Origin: Bacteroidota bacterium
GTDB taxonomy: Bacteria > Bacteroidota > Bacteroidia > Chitinophagales > UBA2359
Reading direction: 5' to 3'
NCBI GenBank assembly: GCA_020630215.1
Contig: JAHDBT010000003.1
Location: 1 to 51,537, forward strand
Length of the DNA stretch: 51,537 nt
A program made the position numbers and the translations under genes. The notes beneath the pieces were generated by a model. The model searched no databases. It saw nothing but the letters and a program-made list of their open reading frames with translations, and was not told the DNA's origin. Positions 7,604-16,728 of this stretch are shown here, in pieces (position 1 is the stretch's first letter; each line of letters starts with the position of its first letter).

Positions 7604-7645
7604 ATTTAAAAAGCACTATTGCGAAAAACCAAATTAATATCATAA

Positions 7646-8635
7646 ATGATTAGATTTTGCCTATACGATAGCAGCGTTTTGGATGCTTCGCACGAACGAG
7701 TTTTGGTAGAGGGTATGGACTTAAAGCGTTTTGAGAAAAACCCGATTATGCTTTACAACCATAGAACATGGTCTAATTTGCCAATCGGATATTGGGAAAA
7801 CATAACCAAGTCGGACGGTAAGCTTTTTGCTGATGCTGTTTTCGATAGTGGTGACGATTTTGCAATGGAGATTGAGCGTAAAATCGAGAACGGAATAATC
7901 AGAACAGCAAGTATCGGTTTCGCTGCAATTGCCTACTCGGATGATCCCGAAGATATGCTTGCAGGGCAAAAGCGGTCAACAGTAACGAAGTCGGAATTGT
8001 ACGAAGTTTCTATTGTTCCGATTCCTGACAACCCAAATGCAACCGTGCAAAAAGAAGCGCATAAAAATGAAAAGGGAATTTCAAAAAAGACCTTTTCTTA
8101 TATTTCATTACAAACAAAAAATAACCCTAAGCCTATGAGTTTAGTTGAAAAGCTAGAAAAAGCCTTTAGTGGGCTTTTCAAAAAAGAGGACAAAAGCGTA
8201 ATTGCGGAGGCATCGAAGTCTATTGCGCAAATTGTAAAAGAATACATTGCATCTAACGAAAATCAAGAAAGCAATTTTGATATTGATGCAATTGCCGAAA
8301 AAGCAGCCGTACTAGTAACTGTACCAAAACCTGACGTTTCTGAATTTGCAACGAAATCGGAGATTGAATTTTTTGCAAAAAATACAGACCTTGAAACGCT
8401 CGAAAGCAAAATTAATGTCTTATTAGAAAAGAAATTAAAAGAAACTAACGAAGCAATTGAAAATAGCATTAATCCGCTTATTGCGGAAATTGCGACAATT
8501 AAAGCAGGCAAGGGCGTGTCAAGTAAAACACCAGTTATAAAAAAAGAAACTTCACCGATTGACAAAGGCGGAAAAAGTACCGTTTCTAGTTTCGGAGGTG
8601 TATCATTGTCTAACATGGGAATTAAACGTAACTAA
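7646..8635 (+). CDS. HK97-family prohead protease fused to scaffold-like region
   Basis: Residues 1-145 match the Caudovirales prohead protease pattern: LYNH (His39) as candidate catalytic histidine, RTASIGF with the candidate serine at 89, and SELYEVSIVPIPDNPNA as the hallmark strand. Residues 164-329 are charged, helical and coiled-coil-like, as in a scaffold. An in-frame ATG at 8135 (MSLVEKLEKAF) could give a separate scaffold from an internal start. It is the first gene of the head operon, three bases before the next gene. The protease would cleave the scaffold during capsid maturation. Confidence 0.88.
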   Translation: MIRFCLYDSSVLDASHERVLVEGMDLKRFEKNPIMLYNHRTWSNLPIGYWENITKSDGKLFADAVFDSGDDFAMEIERKIENGIIRTASIGFAAIAYSDDPEDMLAGQKRSTVTKSELYEVSIVPIPDNPNATVQKEAHKNEKGISKKTFSYISLQTKNNPKPMSLVEKLEKAFSGLFKKEDKSVIAEASKSIAQIVKEYIASNENQESNFDIDAIAEKAAVLVTVPKPDVSEFATKSEIEFFAKNTDLETLESKINVLLEKKLKETNEAIENSINPLIAEIATIKAGKGVSSKTPVIKKETSPIDKGGKSTVSSFGGVSLSNMGIKRN

Positions 8636-8638
8636 TAC

Positions 8639-9979
8639 ATGAACACAATTAAAATTAATAGCCTAGATAGTAAATTTGGGCAAATAATGAACCAAGCGCA
8701 CGGATGCTGTGACGGTTCAAGCGATAATGCCTGTTTTTGGTTTACAAAAGACACTGATACTGGTGACTTGGTTTTTGACTTTAAAGGCAGTACCGATGGG
8801 TTAGTTTCGCTTAGTTATTCTGCTGTTGACCATGAAAGTGGAATTTACAGCAATGGCATTAAAATTTCTGAATTTACTGGAAGCTTTACGATACCTTATG
8901 CAGAAATAAGCACACGGCTAAACGAAAATGCTGCCTGCTGGACGATTAGAGTAAAAGCAACTTACGAAAATGGTAGCAGCGACGAAAAGATGGTTCGTTT
9001 TCGTTATGGTAATTTTTCGGGTATTGGGTATGCTCAAGATTGCGAACCCGATGCCGAAACTTGCGACCAATGCGAACTGGCACTAACAGACAGTACAGGA
9101 ACGACTATTGAACCCGAATTAGACCGTACTTACATTATTGACCCCGAAGACATTATTACTGTATCTTTTTCAGATTGTGATGGTGTTGTTGAGCAAATCG
9201 TAAGCGGTACAATTGCAACAGATGACGATAAAACACCTAGACCTGTAACGCCCGAAAATGGAGTTATTGTAATTCCTACTGATGTTGTAGATAGTGGCAC
9301 TTATACAATCACGGCACAATCTGAAAATTGCGACGCTTCAGTAACTATTACAATTCCCTGTACTACTAGTGCAACAATTACAGGCTACAAATCGCCTCGT
9401 GTTATTAATTTCGATGCAAGCGGTGCAACTTCTGGCAACCTTATACGCATTGGTGGCAGTAATGATGGTACTACATGGACTTACGGAATAATAGCAGGCG
9501 TTAGCGGTACTCCTTATGATGGTCTTATTAATTTTGACGACTTAACTGCTGATATTATTACTAGCGGCACTTATATTCGTGTCGAAGTTAGTTGTGATGG
9601 TGGCGTTACTTGGAGTGAGGACGTACGACGCATTGCAACTAGTAATATTACCGAAACTTTACCGAATGAGGTTGGTGTAGACCCATTAGTTTATACATTA
9701 GAAAACTTAACGCCCGACACGGAAAACCCATTATTTACAGGCACTTGTTACCAAGTTACTGTTGCGGTGGGTAGCGATACTTATAGTATACCTGTTTTCG
9801 ATGCTACTGCTGCGCCTGATCTAACTGGAATACCAGCTTCTATTACATGGAATGGTACAGGTATTGAGTATGTGGGTGTTGATGATTTTGAAATCATACT
9901 TCGTGCTACAAACAAATATAGTGACGGTGTTGAGCTAGGGGATAACGAGGGTGCGCAAGACGATTGGGTTGCCCCTTAG
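8639..9979 (+). CDS. multi-domain beta-sandwich structural protein (capsid fibre or decoration candidate), 446 aa
   Basis: The protein is beta-rich throughout, with several Ig-like segments rich in Thr, Ser and Gly (TYENGSSDEKMVRF, GTYTITAQSENCDASVTI, GTYIRVEVSCDGG). Residues 1-30 and 145-160 carry cysteine clusters (CCDGSSDNAC, CEPDAETCDQCE). It lies between the protease and the capsid gene, where decoration or head-fibre genes are often found. The exact role is inferred from position and composition. Confidence 0.6.
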   Translation: MNTIKINSLDSKFGQIMNQAHGCCDGSSDNACFWFTKDTDTGDLVFDFKGSTDGLVSLSYSAVDHESGIYSNGIKISEFTGSFTIPYAEISTRLNENAACWTIRVKATYENGSSDEKMVRFRYGNFSGIGYAQDCEPDAETCDQCELALTDSTGTTIEPELDRTYIIDPEDIITVSFSDCDGVVEQIVSGTIATDDDKTPRPVTPENGVIVIPTDVVDSGTYTITAQSENCDASVTITIPCTTSATITGYKSPRVINFDASGATSGNLIRIGGSNDGTTWTYGIIAGVSGTPYDGLINFDDLTADIITSGTYIRVEVSCDGGVTWSEDVRRIATSNITETLPNEVGVDPLVYTLENLTPDTENPLFTGTCYQVTVAVGSDTYSIPVFDATAAPDLTGIPASITWNGTGIEYVGVDDFEIILRATNKYSDGVELGDNEGAQDDWVAP

Positions 9980-9987
9980 ATTTTTTG

Positions 9988-10018
9988 CTGTTTATTTTTG
10001 TGTAAAACAAATAAACAG
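9988..10018. other. intergenic hairpin in the head operon
   Basis: CTGTTTATTT (9988-9997) and AAATAAACAG (10009-10018) form a perfect 10-bp stem with an 11-base loop. No T-run follows on either strand, so it is probably not a terminator. It could set mRNA processing or stability between the fibre-like gene and the highly expressed capsid genes. Confidence 0.45.
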
Positions 10019-10061
10019 TGCTGGTAAAATCATTTAGGTAATTTTTAAAACAATATATATT

Positions 10062-10442
10062 TTGATACAAATAGTAAAAGTAAAACGACCAACAGCAACA
10101 ACTATAAATGCCCGTGCATGGTCTTATGACCCCGATTTTGTAATAGAAACACAAGAAGTAGGCGAATTGCTTAATACGAGCAAAGGTGTTGCTGTTTTTT
10201 TGGGCGGTGTAAAAGCTACTATACCTAACAAAATCTTAGGCTCTGATTTTATGGGTAAAACATTTGACATTAATGGGGTTATAGTAACATTTGACATGGA
10301 CGATGATGGTGTAGACAAGGAGTGGACAGAGCTTGTTGTTGAAGGAGAATCCAACATCACATTATATAAGGACGGAAAAGGTCGCTTAGGCGGTTTCACG
10401 GATAAAGGCGACTTGTTTTATGCCGTCGAACAAGCAGCCTAA
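10062..10442 (+). CDS. small structural protein next to capsid gene, 126 aa
   Basis: No ATG fits the N-terminus. The frame opens after a TAG at 10035 and the best start is TTG at 10062. The protein is beta-rich (GVAVFLGGVKATIPNK, GVIVTFDMDDDGVDKEW) and ends in EQAA. It sits 38 bases before the major capsid gene, a usual place for a decoration or capsid accessory protein. Family not recognised. Confidence 0.65.
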   Translation: MIQIVKVKRPTATTINARAWSYDPDFVIETQEVGELLNTSKGVAVFLGGVKATIPNKILGSDFMGKTFDINGVIVTFDMDDDGVDKEWTELVVEGESNITLYKDGKGRLGGFTDKGDLFYAVEQAA

Positions 10443-10480
10443 TCCAAAAAAAATAATTTTAACAATTTAACAATAATAAT

Positions 10481-11698
10481 ATGGCTTCTTTTTTAACATT
10501 CCATCAACCCGATGCAGCAACATTGGTTGGTGGAAGCTTTAACGTGCAGACCGTTTCGGACTTGGCCATTGCGCCTAGTTTGAAGTCTGCTATTAACACA
10601 AATCTGCCTCTTTTCCGAACAAATCACACCGTTTCGGGCGAAAAGGGCTGGAGTATGACTTACATGCAATCGAACGGCATTGCAATACAAGGCGGCTGTA
10701 ATGATTGCAAGCCCAACCCGATCGGCAACGTTTCGGCAAAAACTCGAACCCTTACTACTTGCTGCTTTAATATTCACGACGAGATTTGCTTGAATACGGC
10801 CGTACAAGGGTGTACCGACTATCTTTCAGGCTATGAAATCGACGGAGAACCAACCGACACGGAAATCGGACAGGCTATGTTTACTGGCTACTGGAAACTA
10901 AAAGAAAACGATGTTGTCGATAACATTGCGGCCATCACTTGGCTCGGTAATACTCGCTATGTTCGTGATGACTTCAATAATGCCTCACCCGTTTCGCTTA
11001 ATACTGCTCAATCTGTATTTGCTGACCGTGCGCACTCTTTACTGTCTTACTGTAACGGATTTTTTGCAGACATTCAATGTACCGAAGGCGGTGACATGAT
11101 AGCAAGCGACGACTTGCATCAATACCACAACGACCAATTACCCGATGGTGAGTGGATTAATGAGTTTTTCTATTCCCTCAAGAATGGAACTAATAACAAC
11201 AGTAAGCGAATTACTAAGCGATTACCACGAAACCAAGCAGCTTTTTATGTAACGCAATCATTTTACGACCGTTACTACGACTACTTGCTTGCTTGCTTTA
11301 AGAATATTCCACAAGGCTATATGCTGCAAGTTGAAGGCGTAACCGCAACCGTAAACGGAAACCCTGTTTTATTGTGGCGTGGTATTCCTGTATATTGGAT
11401 GTGCGAATGGGATGACTTATTGTGCCGATACTTGGGCTACGATACTGCTCATGTTGCCATTTATAGTGCGAACGGAAACCTTGCAATTGGTAGCGATATT
11501 CAAGCTTGGAGAATTGCAGGGAATGGCAATGCTGTAAGTAGTGACATGAATTATGTTGGGCCAATGTTGAAAATTCATCGAGGAACTGGACGAGACCATA
11601 AGGTTTTGTTCATGGATGGCAAGTTCCGATTAGGTACAAAAGTCGCACAACCCGAACTGCTAACAGCAGCATTTTCTTTTAACCTTTGCAAAAACTAA
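10481..11698 (+). CDS. major capsid protein (probable), 405 aa
   Basis: Length, position after the protease and before the portal, and late features such as PVLLWRGIPVYWM, HVAIYSANGNLAIGSDI and GPMLKIHRGTGRDHKVLF fit an HK97-fold major capsid protein of Bacteroidota phages. It carries 12 cysteines, including GGCNDC and TTCC, which is unusual for a cytoplasmic capsid and could mean disulfide or metal cross-linking in the virion. The gene is less AT-rich than its neighbours, as expected for high expression. The assignment rests on context and pattern, not on a verified match. Confidence 0.78.
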   Translation: MASFLTFHQPDAATLVGGSFNVQTVSDLAIAPSLKSAINTNLPLFRTNHTVSGEKGWSMTYMQSNGIAIQGGCNDCKPNPIGNVSAKTRTLTTCCFNIHDEICLNTAVQGCTDYLSGYEIDGEPTDTEIGQAMFTGYWKLKENDVVDNIAAITWLGNTRYVRDDFNNASPVSLNTAQSVFADRAHSLLSYCNGFFADIQCTEGGDMIASDDLHQYHNDQLPDGEWINEFFYSLKNGTNNNSKRITKRLPRNQAAFYVTQSFYDRYYDYLLACFKNIPQGYMLQVEGVTATVNGNPVLLWRGIPVYWMCEWDDLLCRYLGYDTAHVAIYSANGNLAIGSDIQAWRIAGNGNAVSSDMNYVGPMLKIHRGTGRDHKVLFMDGKFRLGTKVAQPELLTAAFSFNLCKN

Positions 11699-11701
11699 GA
11701 T

Positions 11702-12319
11702 ATGCCAACAGGTGTAAATATAACAAAATCCACTCTTTGCGGTGGTCAGGGCGGTATCAATAAGTTATGGTACATTTGCGCTGATGAATTAGATAACTCT
11801 ACGGCAGGTCAATCGGCAGTAACCCTTGATAATTCGACTTATTCTTGTGCTTGTGTTGCAAGTTTCAATCTTGATGCGTCGGCACCAGGTTCGACCCCAG
11901 GGTTTAGGTATATTCAGTTTGAAAAAGATACTGCATTTTTCACAAATACAGCCAATATTCCACGAGCAGGGGCGTATAACTTTACAACAACTGTACAATG
12001 GGATATTAACCGAATGAATATCGAAACACGCTGTCAATTAGATTGCCTTTTTGAGTATGCGAATTGTTGTAGTGAAGGCTTGATTATGATTGTAAAAGAT
12101 AATAATGCCGAGTACCATGTATTAGGCTTTTACTACTACCAAAGCAAAGCAGAGTACAGCTTCTTTGGGCTTACAGTCGGTGCAGGCACACAACAACAAA
12201 CAGGTACAGTTGCGGCTACTGACATTAACGGCTATACGGTTGCACTTACTACAACAGTACCCGGACTTATTCCTCAATATTGCGGAAACGAAGCAAGTAT
12301 ACCTGTTTTCGCACCTTAA
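11702..12319 (+). CDS. cysteine-rich structural protein, 205 aa
   Basis: Starts three bases after the capsid stop. It contains nine cysteines (SCACVASF, CQLDCLFEYANCCSEG) and is beta-rich with Thr/Gly-rich loops (TVGAGTQQQTGTVAATD). Probably a virion component expressed with the capsid, such as a decoration or minor head protein. No family recognised. Confidence 0.6.
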   Translation: MPTGVNITKSTLCGGQGGINKLWYICADELDNSTAGQSAVTLDNSTYSCACVASFNLDASAPGSTPGFRYIQFEKDTAFFTNTANIPRAGAYNFTTTVQWDINRMNIETRCQLDCLFEYANCCSEGLIMIVKDNNAEYHVLGFYYYQSKAEYSFFGLTVGAGTQQQTGTVAATDINGYTVALTTTVPGLIPQYCGNEASIPVFAP

Positions 12320-12331
12320 AAGTAATCAATA

Positions 12332-12601
12332 ATGCAAAATAAATTTAAGCCGAAAGGCAAAAAGATAATTTCAAACGGCAAAAAGTACGTTTTTTTAGGT
12401 AGCGAAAACAGCACAAGTTATCCTGATGCAAGTCAGGACGACTTGGAGAAAATCTACAATCTACCAAACGGACATTTGCACGTAACGCCTCCAGAGGGGT
12501 ATAAAAAAGAAAATACAGAAACACCTAAACCGATTAACTTTGAAGAAAAGGAAAAAAACAAGGTCGAAAAGGTCGAGAATAGCAAGAAAGCACAGCAGTA
12601 A
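12332..12601 (+). CDS. hypothetical small charged protein, 89 aa
   Basis: ATG at 12332. A basic N-terminus (KFKPKGKKIISNGKKYVFLG) and a Glu/Lys-rich tail (EEKEKNKVEKVENSKK) surround a short beta region ending LPNGHLHV. It lies between head genes and the portal. It may be a head accessory protein; there is no known domain. Confidence 0.6.
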   Translation: MQNKFKPKGKKIISNGKKYVFLGSENSTSYPDASQDDLEKIYNLPNGHLHVTPPEGYKKENTETPKPINFEEKEKNKVEKVENSKKAQQ

Positions 12602-12623
12602 GAATTTATCTTTCTCTAGTAGT

Positions 12624-13964
12624 GTGCCGTCCGAAAATAAAGTAAATGTAAAAACAGGACGGTACACTATAGAAGAATTTTATACTGGACGTGACTTTAC
12701 GGCTTTTCTTAATGATGTAGCAGAACTTTCACCAACTCGACTTGCTGTAATTTCGTCGAAAACGACGAATACTTTAGGCAGCGGATTTGTGGTAAATGCA
12801 GGGGAGCAAAACAATATTTTCGCCAAGATAACCAATATGGTCAAAAATATATTAGGTCAGGACGAAGAAAAACAGGTTTGTGATTTTGCAAAAGACAAGT
12901 CTAAAAACCTAAACAACCTTAACTTGTTGTCTTTTTTAGAATTGGCATTAAGGGAGTTTTTCACAATCGGAAATACTGCGGTAATAATGCACCGAACAGA
13001 AGTCTCGGGTCAAAAGCAATTTCGATACTGGCGTGAACCTTTCGAGCATTGTAAACTAATACGAAAAGATGACCGTTCAGATATTCGTTTTTTTGCCATA
13101 AGTGAGGACTTTGCAAAAGGTTGTGTTTTCGCAGGCAATGCAATGATTGTTTCTGAATATCCGTATTGGACTGAAACGGACAAGGGAGAATACACCGTAA
13201 TTCATGTAAAAAATATGATTTCGGGCAGAAGCTTGTACGGACTACCAATCTCTATTGCAAGCATATATCACCAAATGACGGAAGCACTAGCACCGCAAAG
13301 TCATAATACTGATATTGAAAACGGATTTATCCCTAAGTTCTTAATCGAATCCGTAGAGCCTGAAAGCAGTCAGGATCAAATGGAGGCTACATTCAAATTA
13401 ATGTGTGACCGATGGACTGGAGGACTAAAAAATTCTAAACTAAAGCCGCCTTTTATTTATCGTGAAGTTGACAACAAAGACTGCTTTTCTAGTGTTCAAA
13501 AATTCGACAACAAGCCCGACTTCAACTACTTCAAAGGACTTTCGCAAGAAAATGAAAGACAAATATTGAAGTCTGAAATTTGGCATAGGTCATTAATCGG
13601 AGTTGGTAATGATGGTGGAATTGGCAATAATTCGCAAGAAAACATCCAAGCTTTTCGTAATGCAAGCCGTGCTGTAATAGAACCGACTCGCACCAAGTTT
13701 CTTTCAGAAGTTATAAACGTCATAATTGACGAATATTTTAAACACGAAAAGGGAATTGAAATTGGTCATTACTTAACACTACAAAATAGTGCTGATAGTG
13801 CGCTAGGCGAAATTAATGCAGGGCAAGCACTTACCGTTAATGAAGTAAGGCAGTTTGCAGGGCTTTCGCCTCTAGCAATTGACGACAAAAGGGGTAATAT
13901 GCTAATCGGAGAAATTACAAAAGTATCATCTAACTACCAAGAAAAACTAACAGATGAAACGTGA
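12624..13964 (+). CDS. portal protein
   Basis: The 446-residue protein has features of phage portals: an N-terminal region with TRLAVISSKTTNTLGSGF, a central FTIGNTAVIMHR...WREPFEHC section, GRSLYGLPISIASIYHQM, and a C-terminal clip or crown with GINAGQALTVNEVRQFAGL-type residues common in portals. No ATG is available. GTG at 12624 lies after the previous stop; TTG at 12540 is an alternative but would overlap the upstream gene by 62 bases. The dodecameric portal forms the DNA channel at one capsid vertex. Confidence 0.82.
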   Translation: MPSENKVNVKTGRYTIEEFYTGRDFTAFLNDVAELSPTRLAVISSKTTNTLGSGFVVNAGEQNNIFAKITNMVKNILGQDEEKQVCDFAKDKSKNLNNLNLLSFLELALREFFTIGNTAVIMHRTEVSGQKQFRYWREPFEHCKLIRKDDRSDIRFFAISEDFAKGCVFAGNAMIVSEYPYWTETDKGEYTVIHVKNMISGRSLYGLPISIASIYHQMTEALAPQSHNTDIENGFIPKFLIESVEPESSQDQMEATFKLMCDRWTGGLKNSKLKPPFIYREVDNKDCFSSVQKFDNKPDFNYFKGLSQENERQILKSEIWHRSLIGVGNDGGIGNNSQENIQAFRNASRAVIEPTRTKFLSEVINVIIDEYFKHEKGIEIGHYLTLQNSADSALGEINAGQALTVNEVRQFAGLSPLAIDDKRGNMLIGEITKVSSNYQEKLTDET

Positions 13965-14472
13965 AACAAGCTTTACAGGATTGCAGCAGTCAATTTCAAA
14001 AGCAAGCAATCCCTGTATTAATGACCAAAATGAAAACTGTATGGACTTAAATTGTGATTTATGCGAATTGATCGGAAGTAGTATCGCAGAGGTAAATACA
14101 AATTTACTTGCCATACTCGATGCTATCAATAACCCAACAACGGAAGTTGTACAGCACAATATAGTAAGAAAACTACTAACTGCTTCAAGTCCTGTTGCCG
14201 ACAAGAAAATTCCGCAAGGTGCAATACACTTTAATATTATTCCATCAAGCATAAATATCGACACCAGCAGCCCAAATTTCGGGCAGTCGCTAAGTATTGC
14301 AGAACTCAAAAACCGTGTTAAGGACGTACAGGGGAACTGGTCTCCTTTGGTTGGCGTTTCAAGCTTCAACAGCAACGACGACCGCACAAGCAACAACAAA
14401 ACCTCTTTATTACCTGTTGACATCGAAATTGATGTAACAGGATTTGTAATCATTGAATATACTTTACCATAA
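13954..14472 (+). CDS. hypothetical structural protein, 172 aa
   Basis: Overlaps the portal gene by 11 bases. The N-terminal part has a cysteine cluster (NPCINDQNENC and DLNCDLCELIG). The middle is helical and the C-terminal half is beta-rich, ending FVIIEYTLP, with SLLPVDIEIDVTGF. Possibly a head-completion or decoration protein. Family unknown. The next gene starts inside its stop codon (TAATG). Confidence 0.6.
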   Translation: MKRETSFTGLQQSISKASNPCINDQNENCMDLNCDLCELIGSSIAEVNTNLLAILDAINNPTTEVVQHNIVRKLLTASSPVADKKIPQGAIHFNIIPSSINIDTSSPNFGQSLSIAELKNRVKDVQGNWSPLVGVSSFNSNDDRTSNNKTSLLPVDIEIDVTGFVIIEYTLP

Positions 14473-15347
14473 TGAAAAAATTATTTTATTTATCACTGCT
14501 TTTTATTTTAGCAGCCACCTTTACCCTTAACGCCCAAAGCGAGGGGCAAAATATCGTAAACCAATCGAACGGACTTGATTTGTGCGTGGTTTCAGGAACC
14601 GACACTATTAATGCTGTTATGATTGTTGATGTTTTTTCGGGTACAGTTAGACAAATCAAATTTTTTGACCTACAGCCTACGCCCGTCGAACTGACCGCAG
14701 TAACTTACGAGGACGTAGTGCCTTGTCCTAATTCGGTACAAGATGTTAATATATTTTATCAAGATACTATACCAACTATTCACAAAGTAAGCGGTACAGT
14801 AACAGATACTACTAAGGTTATTTCTTACGATAGATGCTTGCTTCGTGCAGCCGATACATTAGAAGTATCAGTACATATTAGCGAGCATACTGGCGAAATA
14901 GTACGGGTATTAGATTGTAATGATTTAACAGAAATAACCGTGCTTGCAAGCGAAACGCTAGAAAAGTGCATTGATACAACCACGGTTGAAGTCGTAGAAG
15001 AAAAAAGGCGTATTGTATATGTCAGGATTGATGCTAATCAAGCAGGAACGTCTACGTTATATGAAGCGGTCACGTCAGGAGGTACGGCAGGAGTTATAGG
15101 CAATACCTTTACTTTGGATTTTGATTTTAAATCATTTTCTATACAATGGCTAAGAGACACAGCACTCGACGGACAATTAGATGTGAACCAAAGGAGATAC
15201 CTAGCAGGCCCCAAAGTTGGCACAGCAGGCTATGTTGAACAATTGCCCTATGCGCTTTCCTACAATGACGAAGTATATACAGAAGACTATGTGTTCACAG
15301 CGACTTCGGGCGGTGTGCTTGAAATACAAATCGAACTGGAGCAATAA
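14472..15347 (+). CDS. secreted protein with Sec signal peptide, 291 aa
   Basis: Residues 1-22 (MKKLFYLSLLFILAATFTLN, then AQ) form a textbook Bacteroidota signal peptide. The mature part has two related units, one around residues 30-80 and one around 105-155, each with a DTxxxxVxVxVxxxTGxV...C pattern, then a beta-rich C-terminal domain. It starts in the portal-linked operon by a TAATG overlap. Export to the periplasm or surface is predicted. A phage head module normally encodes cytoplasmic proteins, so this placement is odd. Function unknown. Confidence 0.72.
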   Translation: MKKLFYLSLLFILAATFTLNAQSEGQNIVNQSNGLDLCVVSGTDTINAVMIVDVFSGTVRQIKFFDLQPTPVELTAVTYEDVVPCPNSVQDVNIFYQDTIPTIHKVSGTVTDTTKVISYDRCLLRAADTLEVSVHISEHTGEIVRVLDCNDLTEITVLASETLEKCIDTTTVEVVEEKRRIVYVRIDANQAGTSTLYEAVTSGGTAGVIGNTFTLDFDFKSFSIQWLRDTALDGQLDVNQRRYLAGPKVGTAGYVEQLPYALSYNDEVYTEDYVFTATSGGVLEIQIELEQ

Positions 15348-15874
15348 TGAAAAATTTATTCGAAATATTATTCTTGCTATTATTTTGCATTAGCCTAAAG
15401 GCTCAATCTTACAGTCAGCAGTTTCTTTTTCAGGACAACAGAACTAATTCTATTTTTGCTGGAAACGTTTCGTCATCAGCAAACGTAAATGCAAATTCGA
15501 TTGTGCTTGATTTGTCGGAAATATACAGCGACGGATCGAGCTGGTCGTTATCAACAGGTAACACTTTGCAGTTTTCTGGAAACCCCAGTATCGTAAAGAT
15601 TTCTGTAAACATTGCTTTTACCTCTGCATCAGCAAGGACAAATCCGAAAATAACAATAAAAGAAGTATCCGGATCGGTCAGGGTAATAGGGGCTGCATCG
15701 CATTCATACGCAAGAAATGCAAATGGACACAACGAGACGAGCTCAAATATTACAATAATAGACCCGTCACCGCCTGCCAACCCTATCTACATAATAGAGT
15801 CTAGCAGGGAAGCCAATTCAGGAAACGTGACAATACAAACACCGTCCACATTCTGGGCAGAAGCAATTTTTTAA
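15347..15874 (+). CDS. secreted protein with Sec signal peptide, 175 aa
   Basis: Residues 1-20 (MKNLFEILFLLLFCISLKAQ) are a signal peptide. The mature part is Ser/Asn-rich and beta-rich (SWSLSTGNTLQFSGNPSIVK). It is the second of four consecutive exported products, linked to both neighbours by TAATG overlaps. No family recognised; an extracellular beta-sandwich is likely. Confidence 0.72.
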   Translation: MKNLFEILFLLLFCISLKAQSYSQQFLFQDNRTNSIFAGNVSSSANVNANSIVLDLSEIYSDGSSWSLSTGNTLQFSGNPSIVKISVNIAFTSASARTNPKITIKEVSGSVRVIGAASHSYARNANGHNETSSNITIIDPSPPANPIYIIESSREANSGNVTIQTPSTFWAEAIF

Positions 15875-16728
15875 TGAAACACATACTTATTTTAATATCG
15901 CTGATTTTTTCAATTAGTGCATTTTCTCAGTCGTACAAAAACCAATCACTTGTTTATACTTGTGATTGTTCAGAACTTGTGCCGTTCGTTTCTAGCATTG
16001 ATGATGGCTTAATTTCGTCAACGCAAGATGTATTAATCGAGGGTGCAGGGTTTACGAGTTCGGTTTCAGTAGTAGGATTTGGCTTTACTGTCAATAGCAT
16101 TACTATTATTAATGGAAACGAATTGATTGTAAATGTAACGACAGGCACACAAGGAGTTTACTCTCTTATAATCAGTAACGAATGTGGAGAAACTCAATCG
16201 TTCTTAAATGTAGTGGACTTGATTTGCTTAGTTGGTGGCGATAATTCCGCATGGGAAAATATTAATAATGTTATCGTTGGTACTGGATCAATTCAAAGAA
16301 ATGCCATTGGCGCAAACGGCTGGTCTAACGGTGCCAGCTTCGGAGGTCTTTCAGGTGATTTTGAACTGGTCTTTACAGTCGCAAGCCTATCGGTCGGAAA
16401 TTCTGCACTAATGATTGGTGCATCGGATGTTGATATAAATCAAAACTACAACACCATCGACCATGCCATTTATTTGCTTAAAGCTGGAGCAAACTCGACA
16501 AGGGTTTACGAAAACGGTGCTTTTTCTTGGGGTACTGGAACTTATACTACTGGTGACATTTTCACAATTAGGCGAATAGGCACTAGTATTGATTATCTTA
16601 AAAACGGTACATCTTTTCATACTTCTACGTCAACAATAGACCCTGTTATTTTCGATACATCTTTTTATTATTCGGGCAGCTATAGCGGTACATCTATTAT
16701 TAACAACATTGAACTATGCGAAATATAA
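15874..16728 (+). CDS. secreted adhesin-like protein: Ig/TIG-like and lectin-like domains, 284 aa
   Basis: Signal peptide at residues 1-19 (MKHILILISLIFSISAFSQ). Residues about 40-110 resemble an IPT/TIG Ig-like domain (DVLIEGAGF, ELIVNVTTGTQGVYSLIISN). Residues about 125-280 resemble a jelly-roll domain of the SPRY/LamG kind: GTGSIQRNAIGANGWSNGAS, the GDIFTIRR strand, and DYLKNGTSFHTST. Such domains bind glycans or proteins at the cell surface. It may be displayed on the infected cell or assembled onto the virion. Confidence 0.7.
   Translation: MKHILILISLIFSISAFSQSYKNQSLVYTCDCSELVPFVSSIDDGLISSTQDVLIEGAGFTSSVSVVGFGFTVNSITIINGNELIVNVTTGTQGVYSLIISNECGETQSFLNVVDLICLVGGDNSAWENINNVIVGTGSIQRNAIGANGWSNGASFGGLSGDFELVFTVASLSVGNSALMIGASDVDINQNYNTIDHAIYLLKAGANSTRVYENGAFSWGTGTYTTGDIFTIRRIGTSIDYLKNGTSFHTSTSTIDPVIFDTSFYYSGSYSGTSIINNIELCEI

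Noticed and set aside
8263-8616. Minus-strand frame under the protease-scaffold gene
   Set aside because: Shadow frame without start context; the plus-strand gene is clear.
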